A stretch of 64,000 bases of DNA from Fusobacterium ulcerans (GTDB lineage: Bacteria; Fusobacteriota; Fusobacteriia; Fusobacteriales; Fusobacteriaceae), in the NCBI RefSeq assembly GCF_003019675.1, contig NZ_CP028105.1, forward strand, positions 1,070,282 to 1,134,281. Direction: 5' to 3'. Below are positions 36,079 to 45,197 of the stretch, piece by piece. The translations under genes were made by a program, and so were the position numbers. The notes under the pieces are model-generated. The model did not search any database. It worked only from the letters and a program-made list of their open reading frames with translations, and was not told where the DNA came from. The first letter of the stretch is position 1. Each line of letters opens with the position of its first letter.

Positions 36079-36864
36079 TTAATCATCTCCTATGCCTATT
36101 TTCATATAGACTTCTCTCATTTTTTCTATAAAAGATACATCATCATTTTCAATTTTATCTTTTATCTCTATACTTATTCTTTTTATCATACTAGGAGAGA
36201 TTTCCTGTTTTATCCCTGCTTTTTTTCCATATGATATAAATCTTGCTCTGAATCCTTGTCTTGAAAGTTGTCCAAACACTCTTTTTTCTTCAGTATTACC
36301 CAACATTTCTATATAATTTTTTAAATCAGAACCTAATTTTTCACTTATTGGCTCTGAATATATTCTTTTCCCCCTTGTTGCAGTTATGTTTTTATACTCA
36401 TAAGTTTCAAGGGTATCTTTTTCGATTTCCAGAATATCGTTTATTTTCAAGCCTGTTTCACACAAAAGTCTTATCACCAGACTGTCTCTTTTACCCTCAA
36501 AAGTGTCTCCACACTGTTCCAGCACTCTGTTCAACTCTTGAAGTTCCAAAATCCTTACAGGAGCTTTTTGGAGCTTTGGAAGTTCTATCTCTCCCATAGG
36601 CATGAAATCTATTATTCTTTTTTGTAAAAGATATCTGTAAAAACTTTTTAAAGAACTTACTTTTCTATATATAGATCTGTCACTATATTTTTTTTTGAGT
36701 TCTTCTATATATTTCAGTATATCTTCATTGCTAACATCCAGCCATTCTTTTTCTCCAAGAAACTCTTTGAAATCTTTTAAATCTCTTTGATACATTTCAT
36801 GAGTAGTATCTGTGATTTTTCCATTTTCTTTTGATGTCTCTAAAAATTCTTTGACAAAATCCAT
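36079..36864 (-). CDS. Xer-like tyrosine recombinase homologue with degenerate active site
   Basis: 261 residues, shorter than XerC/D (about 300). Residues 1-95 resemble the SAM-like core-binding domain (YRKVSSLKSFYRYLL). The catalytic domain is recognisable by LLCETGLKINDIL, which in XerD reads LLYATGLRVSEL, so the first catalytic Arg is Lys140. The HxxRH region is SPSMIKR: His to Ser225, Arg to Lys228, His to Arg229. Tyr253 lies about where the nucleophile would be. It is thus unlikely to cleave DNA and may bind DNA or a true Xer. It sits two bases after recN and three before era. Confidence 0.7.
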   Translation of the reverse strand: MDFVKEFLETSKENGKITDTTHEMYQRDLKDFKEFLGEKEWLDVSNEDILKYIEELKKKYSDRSIYRKVSSLKSFYRYLLQKRIIDFMPMGEIELPKLQKAPVRILELQELNRVLEQCGDTFEGKRDSLVIRLLCETGLKINDILEIEKDTLETYEYKNITATRGKRIYSEPISEKLGSDLKNYIEMLGNTEEKRVFGQLSRQGFRARFISYGKKAGIKQEISPSMIKRISIEIKDKIENDDVSFIEKMREVYMKIGIGDD

Positions 36865-36866
36865 AT

Positions 36867-38531
36867 TTACTCCTCATTTAAAAGTTCTTCTGCATGTTTA
36901 CGTACTGCTTCTGTAACATTTTCTCCTGCCAGCATTCTTGCAATCTCTTCTATTCTTCCTTTAGCATCTAACTTTTTAACTGTAGTAGAAGTATTATTGT
37001 TCACTGTTTCCTTTTTTATATAAAATTGCTGATGGGCTCTTGCTGCTATAGCTGGTGAGTGAGTTATAGATACAACTTGGGCATGATCTCCTATTTCTCT
37101 CATTTTATTAGCTATTTTTCTGACAGTTTCTCCTCCTACTCCTGTATCTATTTCATCAAAAATAAGGATAGGAATATTATCTACTCTTGAAAATATAACC
37201 TTCAGTGCAAGCATTATTCTGCTTACTTCTCCACCAGAAGCTATCTTCCACAGAGGTTTCATATCCTGTCCCACATTTGTTGATATGAGGAATTCTACAT
37301 TATCAGAACCATTTATTCCCATGGCCTCCATTTTTTCCACAACAATATGAAACTTAGCATCTCCCATTTTTAAGAATTTAAGTTCATTCTCTAATTCTTT
37401 TTCTATTTCAAGAGCTTTTTTCAATCTCAGTTTTCTCAATTCTCCAGCATCTTTCCAGTAACTTTTTTCAGCATCTTCTTTAAGTTTGAGCAGTCTCTTT
37501 ATCTCAAAGTTATTTTCGTCTAAAAGTTCCACTTTTTCTGCTATACTATTTCTAAATTCTATAATTTCTTCTATTGTAGCACCATACTTGCTTTTCATTT
37601 TATTGATAGCATCCAGTCTGTCTACTACTTTTTGCAGTCTTGTTTCATCTATGTCAATATCCTGATCTATAGTATCTAATATATCCACACAATCTTCAAG
37701 TTCATAATAGACCTTTTCCAACTTTTCTAAAAGCTCCTGAAATTCATCTCCATATCTGCACAAGCTCTCTATATTTTTTCTTGAATTATATATAAAGTGC
37801 AGTGCATTAAATTCACCATCTCTTAATTGAATATTTGAATCAAGTATCTTATCTTTTATCTTTCCAGCATTAAAAAGTTTTTTATACTCTTCCTCTAATT
37901 TAACATCTTCTTCAAGTTGAGGATTTACTCTATCAATTTCAGCAAGCTGGAATTCATAAAATTCTCTTTTTTCAATAGCTTCCTGTCTGTTTTTTTCAAT
38001 ATTATCTATCTGAGAAACTACATCTCTGCATTCATTATATTTTTTAGCAATATTTTCTCTTAAAGCTTTTCCCTCTTCTCCTAAAAATTTATCAAGAAGT
38101 CTGATGTGATTATTTTTATTAAGAAGCATTTGATGAGAATGCTGTCCTACTATATCTACAAGAGTCCCCATAACATCTTTAAGACTGTTGAGAGATACTC
38201 TGATATTATTTACAAAGGCTTTTCCCTTTCCATTTTTATCTAGATATCTTCTCACAATTACTTCATTATCTTCTGTTTCTATGCCAAAATGGGCAGAGAG
38301 TTCCTCTGCCTGTTCATCATTTATTTCAAAAACTCCTTGAGCAAGAAGATGATCTTCACCACTTCTTATCATATCTACAGAAGCTTTCTCTCCTATAAGA
38401 AGATTTATCCCACTTAGAATAATAGATTTTCCTGCTCCTGTTTCTCCTGTGAGAACTATAAGCCCATTGGCAAATTCTAAATCAAGTTCATCAATTATAG
38501 CCAGATTTTCTATTTTAAGCTCTCTTAACAT
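36867..38531 (-). CDS. recN: DNA repair ATPase RecN
   Basis: 554 residues, family length. Walker A GETGAGKS at about 28-35 (MLRELKIENLAIIDEL is the typical start), long coiled-coil arms, and C-terminal ABC signature region ASGGEVSR, with Walker B LIFDEIDTGVGG. An SMC-like protein in double-strand break repair. It overlaps the end of nadK by seven bases. Confidence 0.95.
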   Translation of the reverse strand: MLRELKIENLAIIDELDLEFANGLIVLTGETGAGKSIILSGINLLIGEKASVDMIRSGEDHLLAQGVFEINDEQAEELSAHFGIETEDNEVIVRRYLDKNGKGKAFVNNIRVSLNSLKDVMGTLVDIVGQHSHQMLLNKNNHIRLLDKFLGEEGKALRENIAKKYNECRDVVSQIDNIEKNRQEAIEKREFYEFQLAEIDRVNPQLEEDVKLEEEYKKLFNAGKIKDKILDSNIQLRDGEFNALHFIYNSRKNIESLCRYGDEFQELLEKLEKVYYELEDCVDILDTIDQDIDIDETRLQKVVDRLDAINKMKSKYGATIEEIIEFRNSIAEKVELLDENNFEIKRLLKLKEDAEKSYWKDAGELRKLRLKKALEIEKELENELKFLKMGDAKFHIVVEKMEAMGINGSDNVEFLISTNVGQDMKPLWKIASGGEVSRIMLALKVIFSRVDNIPILIFDEIDTGVGGETVRKIANKMREIGDHAQVVSITHSPAIAARAHQQFYIKKETVNNNTSTTVKKLDAKGRIEEIARMLAGENVTEAVRKHAEELLNEE

Positions 38532-39328
38532 AGATTATCTCCCCATTTTAATTTTTCTCTAAGGACACTATAATAGTTTCTATCCTTAGGTATTACAAGG
38601 TTTAGAGTCATATTTGAATATTCAATATCTATTATACTTTCACTGTTGACTTTTGTGTTTACTTGTCCATCTACCACTATCTGCCCTGTTCTATCTGTAT
38701 CTTCCATTTGTATCTGTAGTTTTTCCTCTCCACTGATTACAATAGGTCTTGTGTTTAGGTTATGAGGTGCTAGAGGAGTTATTATCATAGCTTTCATATT
38801 AGATTTTACTATGGGTCCTCCTGCTGACATTGAGTATGCTGTTGACCCTGTAGGAGTAGATATAATTACTCCATCTCCTTTATATGTACACATATACTCA
38901 TTATCAGAAGAGAATTTAACCCTTAATACTTTTGAAGTTATACCCCCTTTAGATATAACAATTTCATTTAGTGCATAATATTTCTTTTGATTTATTCTTA
39001 TTTCCAGTATGTATCTTTTTTCATATTTAAAAGATCCAGCCAGAAAATTATCATACTCTTCAAATACCTTTTCTTTTTTTATTTCAGTTAGAAATCCCAG
39101 ACTTCCAGCATTTATTGCAATGACATATATTTCAGATCTGAATATAAAGTGTTTGAATGATCTCAGCAGAGTTCCATCTCCTCCTATGACCACGGCAAAA
39201 TCAGCCTCTGTACTTCTATCTCCAGCGACTACTTCTATATTCCTTTTATTAAAGTATTCAATACTTTCTTTGTATATTTCTTTTGCTATTTTTTTTTCAA
39301 AATTATAAATGATGCACACCTTTTTCAT
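38525..39328 (-). CDS. nadK: NAD kinase
   Basis: 267 residues. GGDGT motif (VVIGGDGTLLRSF) and the second conserved stretch STPTGSTAYSMSAGGPI are diagnostic. It makes NADP from NAD using ATP or polyphosphate. It lies between envC (18-base gap) and recN (7-base overlap), the common nadK-recN linkage. Confidence 0.95.
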   Translation of the reverse strand: MKKVCIIYNFEKKIAKEIYKESIEYFNKRNIEVVAGDRSTEADFAVVIGGDGTLLRSFKHFIFRSEIYVIAINAGSLGFLTEIKKEKVFEEYDNFLAGSFKYEKRYILEIRINQKKYYALNEIVISKGGITSKVLRVKFSSDNEYMCTYKGDGVIISTPTGSTAYSMSAGGPIVKSNMKAMIITPLAPHNLNTRPIVISGEEKLQIQMEDTDRTGQIVVDGQVNTKVNSESIIDIEYSNMTLNLVIPKDRNYYSVLREKLKWGDNLC

Positions 39329-39346
39329 CTACTCTGCCTCCCAAGT

Positions 39347-40444
39347 TTAAAACATTGGAACAGGGTCTATCGGTTTCAGATTGAACCTCAGCTCATAATA
39401 AAGATTTGGTTTTCCCTCTGTAGAAAGTCCAAGTACCCCTATTTCTGCACCTTTTCCTACTGTCTGATTTAATTTTACATTAGTAGATATAAGGTTTCCA
39501 TAAACACCAATCATATTATATCCATAATCTATCATTACCACTTTTCCAAGTCCCTGGAAGTTATCTGAATAAATTACCTTTCCACCAGAAGAAGCTATTA
39601 CTTTCCTTCCCATTTGTGCAAGTATCTCTATTCCATTACTTGTTACTCCTTGTTCTTTTTCCTGTTCAAAAGCTACTACTATTCTTCCTTCTACAGGTCT
39701 TAAAACTTTTCCTAATTTAGAATAAGCCTGGCTTTTATTTACTACCTGCTTATCTTCTTTACTTCTGGCAACTATAATCTGCTTGATTTGTTTTTCTATT
39801 CTTTGTTTCTCTTTTTGAAGTTTACTTATAGTTTTTACATGAGTAGTTTTCTCATTATTTAATCTTGCTATAAGAGAATTTTTTTCTTTTTTCATTCTAT
39901 CTATATTTTTCAAATTTTGAGCAAGTTTATTTCTAAGAGTACTCAGTTTTGATTTTTCATTTTCAATATCTTTTTTTACTTTCTTTATATCCACTTGTAC
40001 TGACTGAATATAATCCATCTTTTTCAAATCTCCATTTAAAAGATTTTTAAAGTTTTTTCTTAAAAGAGCTTCTGTTATCAGTTCTTCATCTTTGTCATAA
40101 ACATATCTGTTCCATGCTATAAGCTTAGCTTTATATTCAAGTTTCTTTCTTTTCATTTCATCAGAACTTATAGCCAGATTTTTTTCTCCATATTCTATAT
40201 TTTTTGAAACAGTTTTTATCTCTTCAACTATTTTTTCTCTTTCCTTTTCTATGTTTACAATATCTTTTTCAATATCTTTTATCTGTTTAGCTATTTTTTG
40301 TTTTTCCACATCAATAGTCTTTATTCTAGTGTTTTTTTGATTTATTTGACGTTCTATATTTTTTACTTTCTTTTCCATATCTGATACAGAGTCTGAAAAA
40401 GATAAAACACTAAAAAACATAAAAAACAGAACTACCTTTTTCAA
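39347..40444 (-). CDS. envC: EnvC-like amidase activator (degenerate LytM domain)
   Basis: 365 residues: signal peptide (residues 1-17), a long coiled coil (about 20-235) and a C-terminal LytM/M23 domain. The zinc ligands of active M23 peptidases are replaced: TSNGIEI where HxGID is expected and PNLYYELR where PHLHFE is expected. So it should not cut peptidoglycan itself but, like EnvC, activate amidases under FtsX control. Start is TTG; the four-base overlap with ftsX (TTGA) supports a functional pair. Confidence 0.8.
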   Translation of the reverse strand: MKKVVLFFMFFSVLSFSDSVSDMEKKVKNIERQINQKNTRIKTIDVEKQKIAKQIKDIEKDIVNIEKEREKIVEEIKTVSKNIEYGEKNLAISSDEMKRKKLEYKAKLIAWNRYVYDKDEELITEALLRKNFKNLLNGDLKKMDYIQSVQVDIKKVKKDIENEKSKLSTLRNKLAQNLKNIDRMKKEKNSLIARLNNEKTTHVKTISKLQKEKQRIEKQIKQIIVARSKEDKQVVNKSQAYSKLGKVLRPVEGRIVVAFEQEKEQGVTSNGIEILAQMGRKVIASSGGKVIYSDNFQGLGKVVMIDYGYNMIGVYGNLISTNVKLNQTVGKGAEIGVLGLSTEGKPNLYYELRFNLKPIDPVPMF

Positions 40445-41289
40445 GATTCCTCCCTAAAAACTTTTTTCAGTTTTAAAGGGTTAACCCAAATAAGGATATT
40501 TATCATAAGTATAATAAGTCCTTCTATAAGAATTATTTCACCTAAACTCAGTATCAGATACTTACTGCTTATTTTAAGCATTTGTTCCCTGATATAGATA
40601 TATCCATTAAAAAATATAAGGGTTCCTACTATAGATGCTGCTGTAAATGGCAGTAAATTTACTTTCTTAGATCTTGCTGCATTCACTCTTTCATCATGAA
40701 TTATATCCACATTATTAAGAAATTCTATGGATACTGCATTATAGAAAATATAATATATCATAGCCATTGAAGGAAGAGTCATTCCTAAAATTACACTTAC
40801 CAGTATCAATTTATAAAATTTCATTTCTCTCTCTTTATATGCTATAAAATTTGCATCTATAAAAACTTCCTTGATATTTTGATTATTTTCTAAGTTTTCT
40901 TGTATTTTTTCCAGTCTTGCTGGACTATCGAAATAAATCAACAGCGAATCTGATAAAGGATTTTCTCCTTTTGGAATTGCTATATCCAATTGAAATTGGA
41001 GATTTTTAAAAGCTTCCTCTTTAGACAGATATCTGACCTTTTTTACTCCCTCAATGTTCAAAACTTCTACTTCTGTCTTATTTTTTTCTTCTTCGTTAAG
41101 ATTGCTTCTCAAATCTGCTGTAAAAAAATAACTATTTTCAATTTTTTTAGTAGTAGAAGAAATATTGATCACAAAAGATAAGAAAAAATTTAAAATGACA
41201 AAGGAAATAACCAAAAGGATAAATGTTTTTTTCTTCAACTGTATTCTATTTTTAGTATAATTTTTTTCTATTTTTAATAAGTTATTCAT
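40441..41289 (-). CDS. ftsX: FtsX-like division protein
   Basis: About 282 residues from the ATG at 41289 (AGG five bases upstream); an in-frame GTG at 41295 is the alternative. One N-terminal membrane helix (residues 24-45), a periplasmic domain of about 110 residues with the pattern VEVLNIEGVKKVRYLSKEEAF and NPLSDSLLIYF typical of FtsX, then three membrane helices. FtsX relays ATPase action of FtsE to EnvC at the septum. No ftsE lies next to it; the upstream neighbour is transketolase. Confidence 0.85.
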   Translation of the reverse strand: MNNLLKIEKNYTKNRIQLKKKTFILLVISFVILNFFLSFVINISSTTKKIENSYFFTADLRSNLNEEEKNKTEVEVLNIEGVKKVRYLSKEEAFKNLQFQLDIAIPKGENPLSDSLLIYFDSPARLEKIQENLENNQNIKEVFIDANFIAYKEREMKFYKLILVSVILGMTLPSMAMIYYIFYNAVSIEFLNNVDIIHDERVNAARSKKVNLLPFTAASIVGTLIFFNGYIYIREQMLKISSKYLILSLGEIILIEGLIILMINILIWVNPLKLKKVFREES

Positions 41290-41326
41290 ACCCACCTCAT
41301 CATAAAAATTTTTTCACTATGATTAA

Positions 41327-41366
41327 AGGCTGACCTAATCAGAATAATAAACTTTTTGGTCAGCCT
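41327..41366 (-). terminator. Terminator of the transketolase operon
   Basis: AGGCTGACC and GGTCAGCCT form a perfect stem around a 22-base loop; on the minus strand the stem is followed by TTTAATC. Confidence 0.6.
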
Positions 41367-41378
41367 ACCTTTTCATTT

Positions 41379-42308
41379 TTACATGTTTTCTTTAACCATT
41401 GATACTAATTTAGCTGCTGTAAGTTCATATTTTTCTAGAAGTTCATTTGCTTTTCCACTTTGTCCAAACTTATCATAGATCCCAAGTTTTTTAACTTTAG
41501 TAGGATGTACTTCTGATAAGAACTCAGATACTGCTGAACCAAGTCCTCCTATTACAGAGTGCTCTTCTGCTGTGATTATAAATTTAGTTTCCTGTGCTGC
41601 TTTTAATATAGTTTCTCCATCAAGAGGCTTGATAGTTCCTACATTTATAACTCTTACAGATATTCCCTCTTGTGCAAGAATATCAGCAGCTTTGATAGCT
41701 TCATAAGTCATAAGACCTGTTGCAGCTATTGTCACATCATTTCCTTCTCTCACTGTATTAGCTATTCCTATTTGAAAGTCATAATTTTCTTCATCAAATA
41801 TTGTTTCTACATCTAGTCTTCCCATTCTGATATATACAGGCCCTTCATATTCTGCTGCTGCAAATATCATTTTTTTAGTTTCAACAGCATCAGCTGGAGA
41901 AAGTACTATCATTCCTGGAATAGATCTCATTAAAGCGATATCTTCTATTGATTCGTGAGATCCTCCATCTTCTCCTACAGATATTCCTGCATGAGTAGGA
42001 GCAATTTTGACATTTAGTTTTGGATAAGCTATTGTATTTCTTATTTGCTCAAATGCTCTACCTGCTGCAAACATTGCAAATGTAGAAGCAAAAGGAATTT
42101 TTCCACAAGTAGCAAATCCTGCTGCTGTTCCCATAAGGTCAGCTTCAGCGATCCCTACATTGAAGTGTCTATCAGGAAATTCCTTTTGGAACATACTAGT
42201 TTTTGTAGATTTAGTTAAATCTGCATCTAATACTACGATATCTTTATTTATTTTTCCAAGCTCTACTAAAGCTTCTCCATAAGCTTGTCTTGTAGCCTTT
42301 TTACTCAT
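41379..42308 (-). CDS. Transketolase, C-terminal subunit
   Basis: 309 residues. Contains the pyrimidine-binding domain (YGEALVELGKINKDIVVLDADLTKST at the start, FNVGIAEADLMGTAAGFA with the catalytic Glu) and the C-terminal transketolase domain. It works with the N-terminal subunit as a split transketolase in the non-oxidative pentose phosphate pathway. The genes are 32 bases apart. Confidence 0.92.
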   Translation of the reverse strand: MSKKATRQAYGEALVELGKINKDIVVLDADLTKSTKTSMFQKEFPDRHFNVGIAEADLMGTAAGFATCGKIPFASTFAMFAAGRAFEQIRNTIAYPKLNVKIAPTHAGISVGEDGGSHESIEDIALMRSIPGMIVLSPADAVETKKMIFAAAEYEGPVYIRMGRLDVETIFDEENYDFQIGIANTVREGNDVTIAATGLMTYEAIKAADILAQEGISVRVINVGTIKPLDGETILKAAQETKFIITAEEHSVIGGLGSAVSEFLSEVHPTKVKKLGIYDKFGQSGKANELLEKYELTAAKLVSMVKENM

Positions 42309-42340
42309 TTATTTTTCCCTCCTGGATTCTTTTAGATTGA

Positions 42341-43159
42341 TTATTTACTGTTTAATTCTGCCAATGCTTTTTCAGTTTCTTCTTTAGTAGGTGCTACTCC
42401 ATGGAATCCACAAACATTTTCCATGAAAGATACTCCTTTACCTTTTACAGTTTTTGCTATTACTATAGTTGGTTTTCCTTTTGCTTCTTTTGCTTTATCT
42501 AAAGCAGAAAGAATTTCTTCAAAGTTATGTCCATCTATTTTAATAACATTCCATCCGAAAGCTTCCCATTTTGCATCAACAGGCTCAACACCCATAATTT
42601 TATCTACATTTCCATCTATTTGAAGATTATTGAAGTCTAAGAATGCACATACATTATCAAGTTTGTAATGTGCTGCTGTCATTGCAGCTTCCCAAATTTG
42701 CCCTTCTTGTAATTCTCCATCTCCCAGGATAATATATGTTCTGTAAGATTCTCCAGAAAGTTTAGCATTTAGTGCCATACCATTTGCTACTGATAGTCCT
42801 TGTCCTAATGATCCAGTAGAGATTTCTACTCCTGGAACTTTTTTCATATCAGGATGTCCTTGTAATATTGATCCATATTGTCTTAAAGTTTTTAAGATAT
42901 CTTTATCAAAATATCCTCTTTCTGCAAGTGTAGCATATAATGCTGGAGCTGCATGTCCTTTTGATAATACAAATCTGTCTCTACCTGCCATTTTAGGATT
43001 AGCTGGATCTATATTCATTTCTGAAAAATATAGAGCTGTTAAAATATCTGTTGCTGACAGCGATCCTCCTGGATGACCTGACTTTGCTTCACAGATCATT
43101 TTTACAATAGATTTTCTTATACTAGTAGCTTTTTCTTCTAGAGTTTTGATATCTTTCAT
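42341..43159 (-). CDS. Transketolase, N-terminal subunit
   Basis: 272 residues carrying the thiamine pyrophosphate domain: [14 protein letters not shown], the [10 protein letters not shown] stretch and the TPP/magnesium motif [13 protein letters not shown] with later NNLQIDG. The split N/C arrangement is common in Fusobacteria, Clostridia and Archaea. It has its own promoter at 43195-43224. Confidence 0.92.
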   Translation of the reverse strand: MKDIKTLEEKATSIRKSIVKMICEAKSGHPGGSLSATDILTALYFSEMNIDPANPKMAGRDRFVLSKGHAAPALYATLAERGYFDKDILKTLRQYGSILQGHPDMKKVPGVEISTGSLGQGLSVANGMALNAKLSGESYRTYIILGDGELQEGQIWEAAMTAAHYKLDNVCAFLDFNNLQIDGNVDKIMGVEPVDAKWEAFGWNVIKIDGHNFEEILSALDKAKEAKGKPTIVIAKTVKGKGVSFMENVCGFHGVAPTKEETEKALAELNSK

Positions 43160-43194
43160 TTATTTCTCCTTTCAAATATTTATATTCTCTCTAA

Positions 43195-43224
43195 ATTATA
43201 TTATTTTATACATAATATTGTCAA
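43195..43224 (-). promoter_or_regulatory. Promoter of the transketolase pair
   Basis: On the minus strand TTGACA (43219-43224), 18 bases, TATAAT (43195-43200), about 36 bases before the start codon. Both hexamers are perfect. Confidence 0.75.
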
Positions 43225-43243
43225 GAAAAGGTATTTTTTTAAA

Positions 43244-43837
43244 CTAAAAAAACATGCTTACCCTTTTAAAAGCTAAGTCTATACCGCTTTCTAAAAATTT
43301 GAATATATCCTTGTATTTGATACATCCTATAACTAAAAGGAAAAAAGAATAGGAAAATAAAGGCCTTATCAGCTTTCCTTCTTTTTTCATATTTTTGAGG
43401 ATAGTAAATATCCCCAAAGAAAACAGATACAAAAATTCCATACTATTTTTAGTATAAGCTACAGCTATAATAGAGCTTAAAGCTATAAAAAATATTAACA
43501 AAGTCTTTGTTATCTGTGGATTACAGCTTATTCCTACAACTGGTATTTTGAGAAGTGCTCCTCCTTCCCAGCCTTTAGGATACAAATCAAAAATAAAATG
43601 AAGAGATAATGCCAGTGCAAAACCTATAAGAAAGTATCTAAAAGTATCATTACTATCTCTTTCATAAAATCTTATTAACATAAGAAGAATTAAAGGACTG
43701 TGTGTAAGGATACTCCTGTGCTTCAAATTAAATTTAAAATCCCAATCAGGAAATCTTATCCCTAAAAAGTAAGCTGTGAAAGAAACTACTATTCCTGCAA
43801 AACTTACTTTATCAAAAAATTTTATCAGAAAATCCAT
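43244..43837 (-). CDS. Membrane protein, YdjM-like metal-dependent hydrolase family
   Basis: 197 residues with four to five hydrophobic segments. The pattern RFPDWDFKFNLKHRSILTHS near residues 28-47, and HFIFDLYPKGW near 100, give the conserved Asp/His set (PDxD, HRxxTHS, HxxxD) of the YdjM/DUF457 membrane family, thought to be metal-dependent hydrolases. Phospholipid or other membrane substrates are possible; no role is proven. It stands alone between tuf and the transketolase genes. Confidence 0.65.
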   Translation of the reverse strand: MDFLIKFFDKVSFAGIVVSFTAYFLGIRFPDWDFKFNLKHRSILTHSPLILLMLIRFYERDSNDTFRYFLIGFALALSLHFIFDLYPKGWEGGALLKIPVVGISCNPQITKTLLIFFIALSSIIAVAYTKNSMEFLYLFSLGIFTILKNMKKEGKLIRPLFSYSFFLLVIGCIKYKDIFKFLESGIDLAFKRVSMFF

Positions 43838-43860
43838 TTTTTCTCCCTTGCTCTGAAAAA

Positions 43861-43886
43861 AAAGGAGCAGAAATTATCTGCTCCTT
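43861..43886 (-). terminator. Terminator after tuf
   Basis: GGAGCAGA and TCTGCTCC form a perfect stem with a five-base loop; on the minus strand it is followed by eight T (A run at 43856-43863). It ends the str operon. Confidence 0.75.
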
Positions 43887-43922
43887 CTGCCTTTTATGTA
43901 AGGTTAATTACTTTAAATATTA

Positions 43923-45107
43923 CTATTTAGTAATTTCAGCAACTACTCCAGAAGCTACTGTTCTTCCACCCTCTCTGATGGCGAATCTTAATCCAGTTTC
44001 CATTGCGATTGGGTGTATTAATTCTACTCTCATCTCAATGTTGTCTCCTGGCATTACCATTTCTACTCCCTCAGGTAATGTTACTGCTCCTGTTATATCT
44101 GTAGTTCTGAAGTAGAATTGTGGTCTGTATCCTGAGAAGAATGGAGTATGTCTTCCTCCCTCTTCTTTAGTTAGTACGTATACTTCTGATCTGAATCCTG
44201 TATGTGGTAGGATTGATCCTGGTTTTGCTAGTACTTGTCCTCTTTCTACGTCTTCTTTTTTAGTTCCTCTTAATAGAGCTCCAATGTTATCTCCTGCTTG
44301 ACCTTGATCAAGAAGTTTTCTAAACATTTCTACTCCTGTACATGTTGTTTTTGATGTAGGTTTGATTCCAATTATTTCTAATTCTTCTCCTACTTTTACT
44401 ATTCCTCTTTCTACTCTACCAGTTACAACTGTTCCTCTTCCTGTTATTGTGAACACGTCTTCTATTGGCATCAAGAATGGTTGGTCTACTGCTCTTTCTG
44501 GAGTTGGGATATACTCATCTACTGCGTTCATTAGCGCCATAATTTGATCTACCCATTTTTGCTCTCCATTTAGTGCTCCTAGTGATGATCCTGTTACTAC
44601 TGGAATATCATCTCCTGGGAATCCATATTCTGTTAATAATTCTCTTACTTCCATTTCTACTAGTTCTAGTAATTCTGGATCGTCTACCATATCTGCTTTA
44701 TTTAAATATACTACTATGTAAGGTACTCCAACCTGTCTAGATAGTAGAATGTGTTCTCTTGTTTGTGGCATAGGTCCATCTGCTGCTGATACAACTAAGA
44801 TAGCTCCATCCATTTGAGCTGCTCCTGTGATCATGTTTTTTACGTAGTCAGCATGTCCTGGACAGTCAACGTGAGCATAGTGTCTTTTTACAGTTTCATA
44901 CTCAATATGAGATGTATTGATAGTGATTCCTCTTTCTCTTTCTTCTGGAGCTACGTCAATTTTATCAAAATCAACTTTTTTAGCTAGTCCTAAGTCTGAT
45001 AAAACTTTAGAAATAGCTGCTGTTGTAGTTGTTTTTCCGTGGTCAACGTGTCCAATTGTTCCAATGTTTACATGGGGTTTGCTTCTTTCGAATTTCTCTT
45101 TAGCCAT
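43923..45107 (-). CDS. tuf: Elongation factor Tu
   Basis: 394 residues, standard length. [21 protein letters not shown] motifs of the GTPase domain followed by the two beta-barrel domains. Delivers aminoacyl-tRNA to the ribosome. Last gene of the str operon. Confidence 0.98.
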   Translation of the reverse strand: MAKEKFERSKPHVNIGTIGHVDHGKTTTTAAISKVLSDLGLAKKVDFDKIDVAPEERERGITINTSHIEYETVKRHYAHVDCPGHADYVKNMITGAAQMDGAILVVSAADGPMPQTREHILLSRQVGVPYIVVYLNKADMVDDPELLELVEMEVRELLTEYGFPGDDIPVVTGSSLGALNGEQKWVDQIMALMNAVDEYIPTPERAVDQPFLMPIEDVFTITGRGTVVTGRVERGIVKVGEELEIIGIKPTSKTTCTGVEMFRKLLDQGQAGDNIGALLRGTKKEDVERGQVLAKPGSILPHTGFRSEVYVLTKEEGGRHTPFFSGYRPQFYFRTTDITGAVTLPEGVEMVMPGDNIEMRVELIHPIAMETGLRFAIREGGRTVASGVVAEITK

Positions 45108-45145
45108 TTAAATTCTCCTCCTAATTTTTATATTTTATTTTTTAT

Positions 45146-45168
45146 GGTTGGTACTTATAGTACCAACC
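45146..45168 (-). other. Hairpin between fusA and tuf
   Basis: GGTTGGTAC and GTACCAACC form a perfect 9-bp stem with a five-base loop. No T run follows on the minus strand, so it is more likely a processing or stability element that allows tuf to be expressed separately than a full terminator. Confidence 0.5.
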
Positions 45169-45197
45169 CTTTATAAAGTTACTATATGTAAGAAAGA

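Noticed and set aside
36079-36864. The Xer-like protein as the recombinase of the 58258-58438 switch
   Set aside because: Key catalytic residues are changed and it lies in a housekeeping cluster 22 kb away; the true recombinase is more likely elsewhere.
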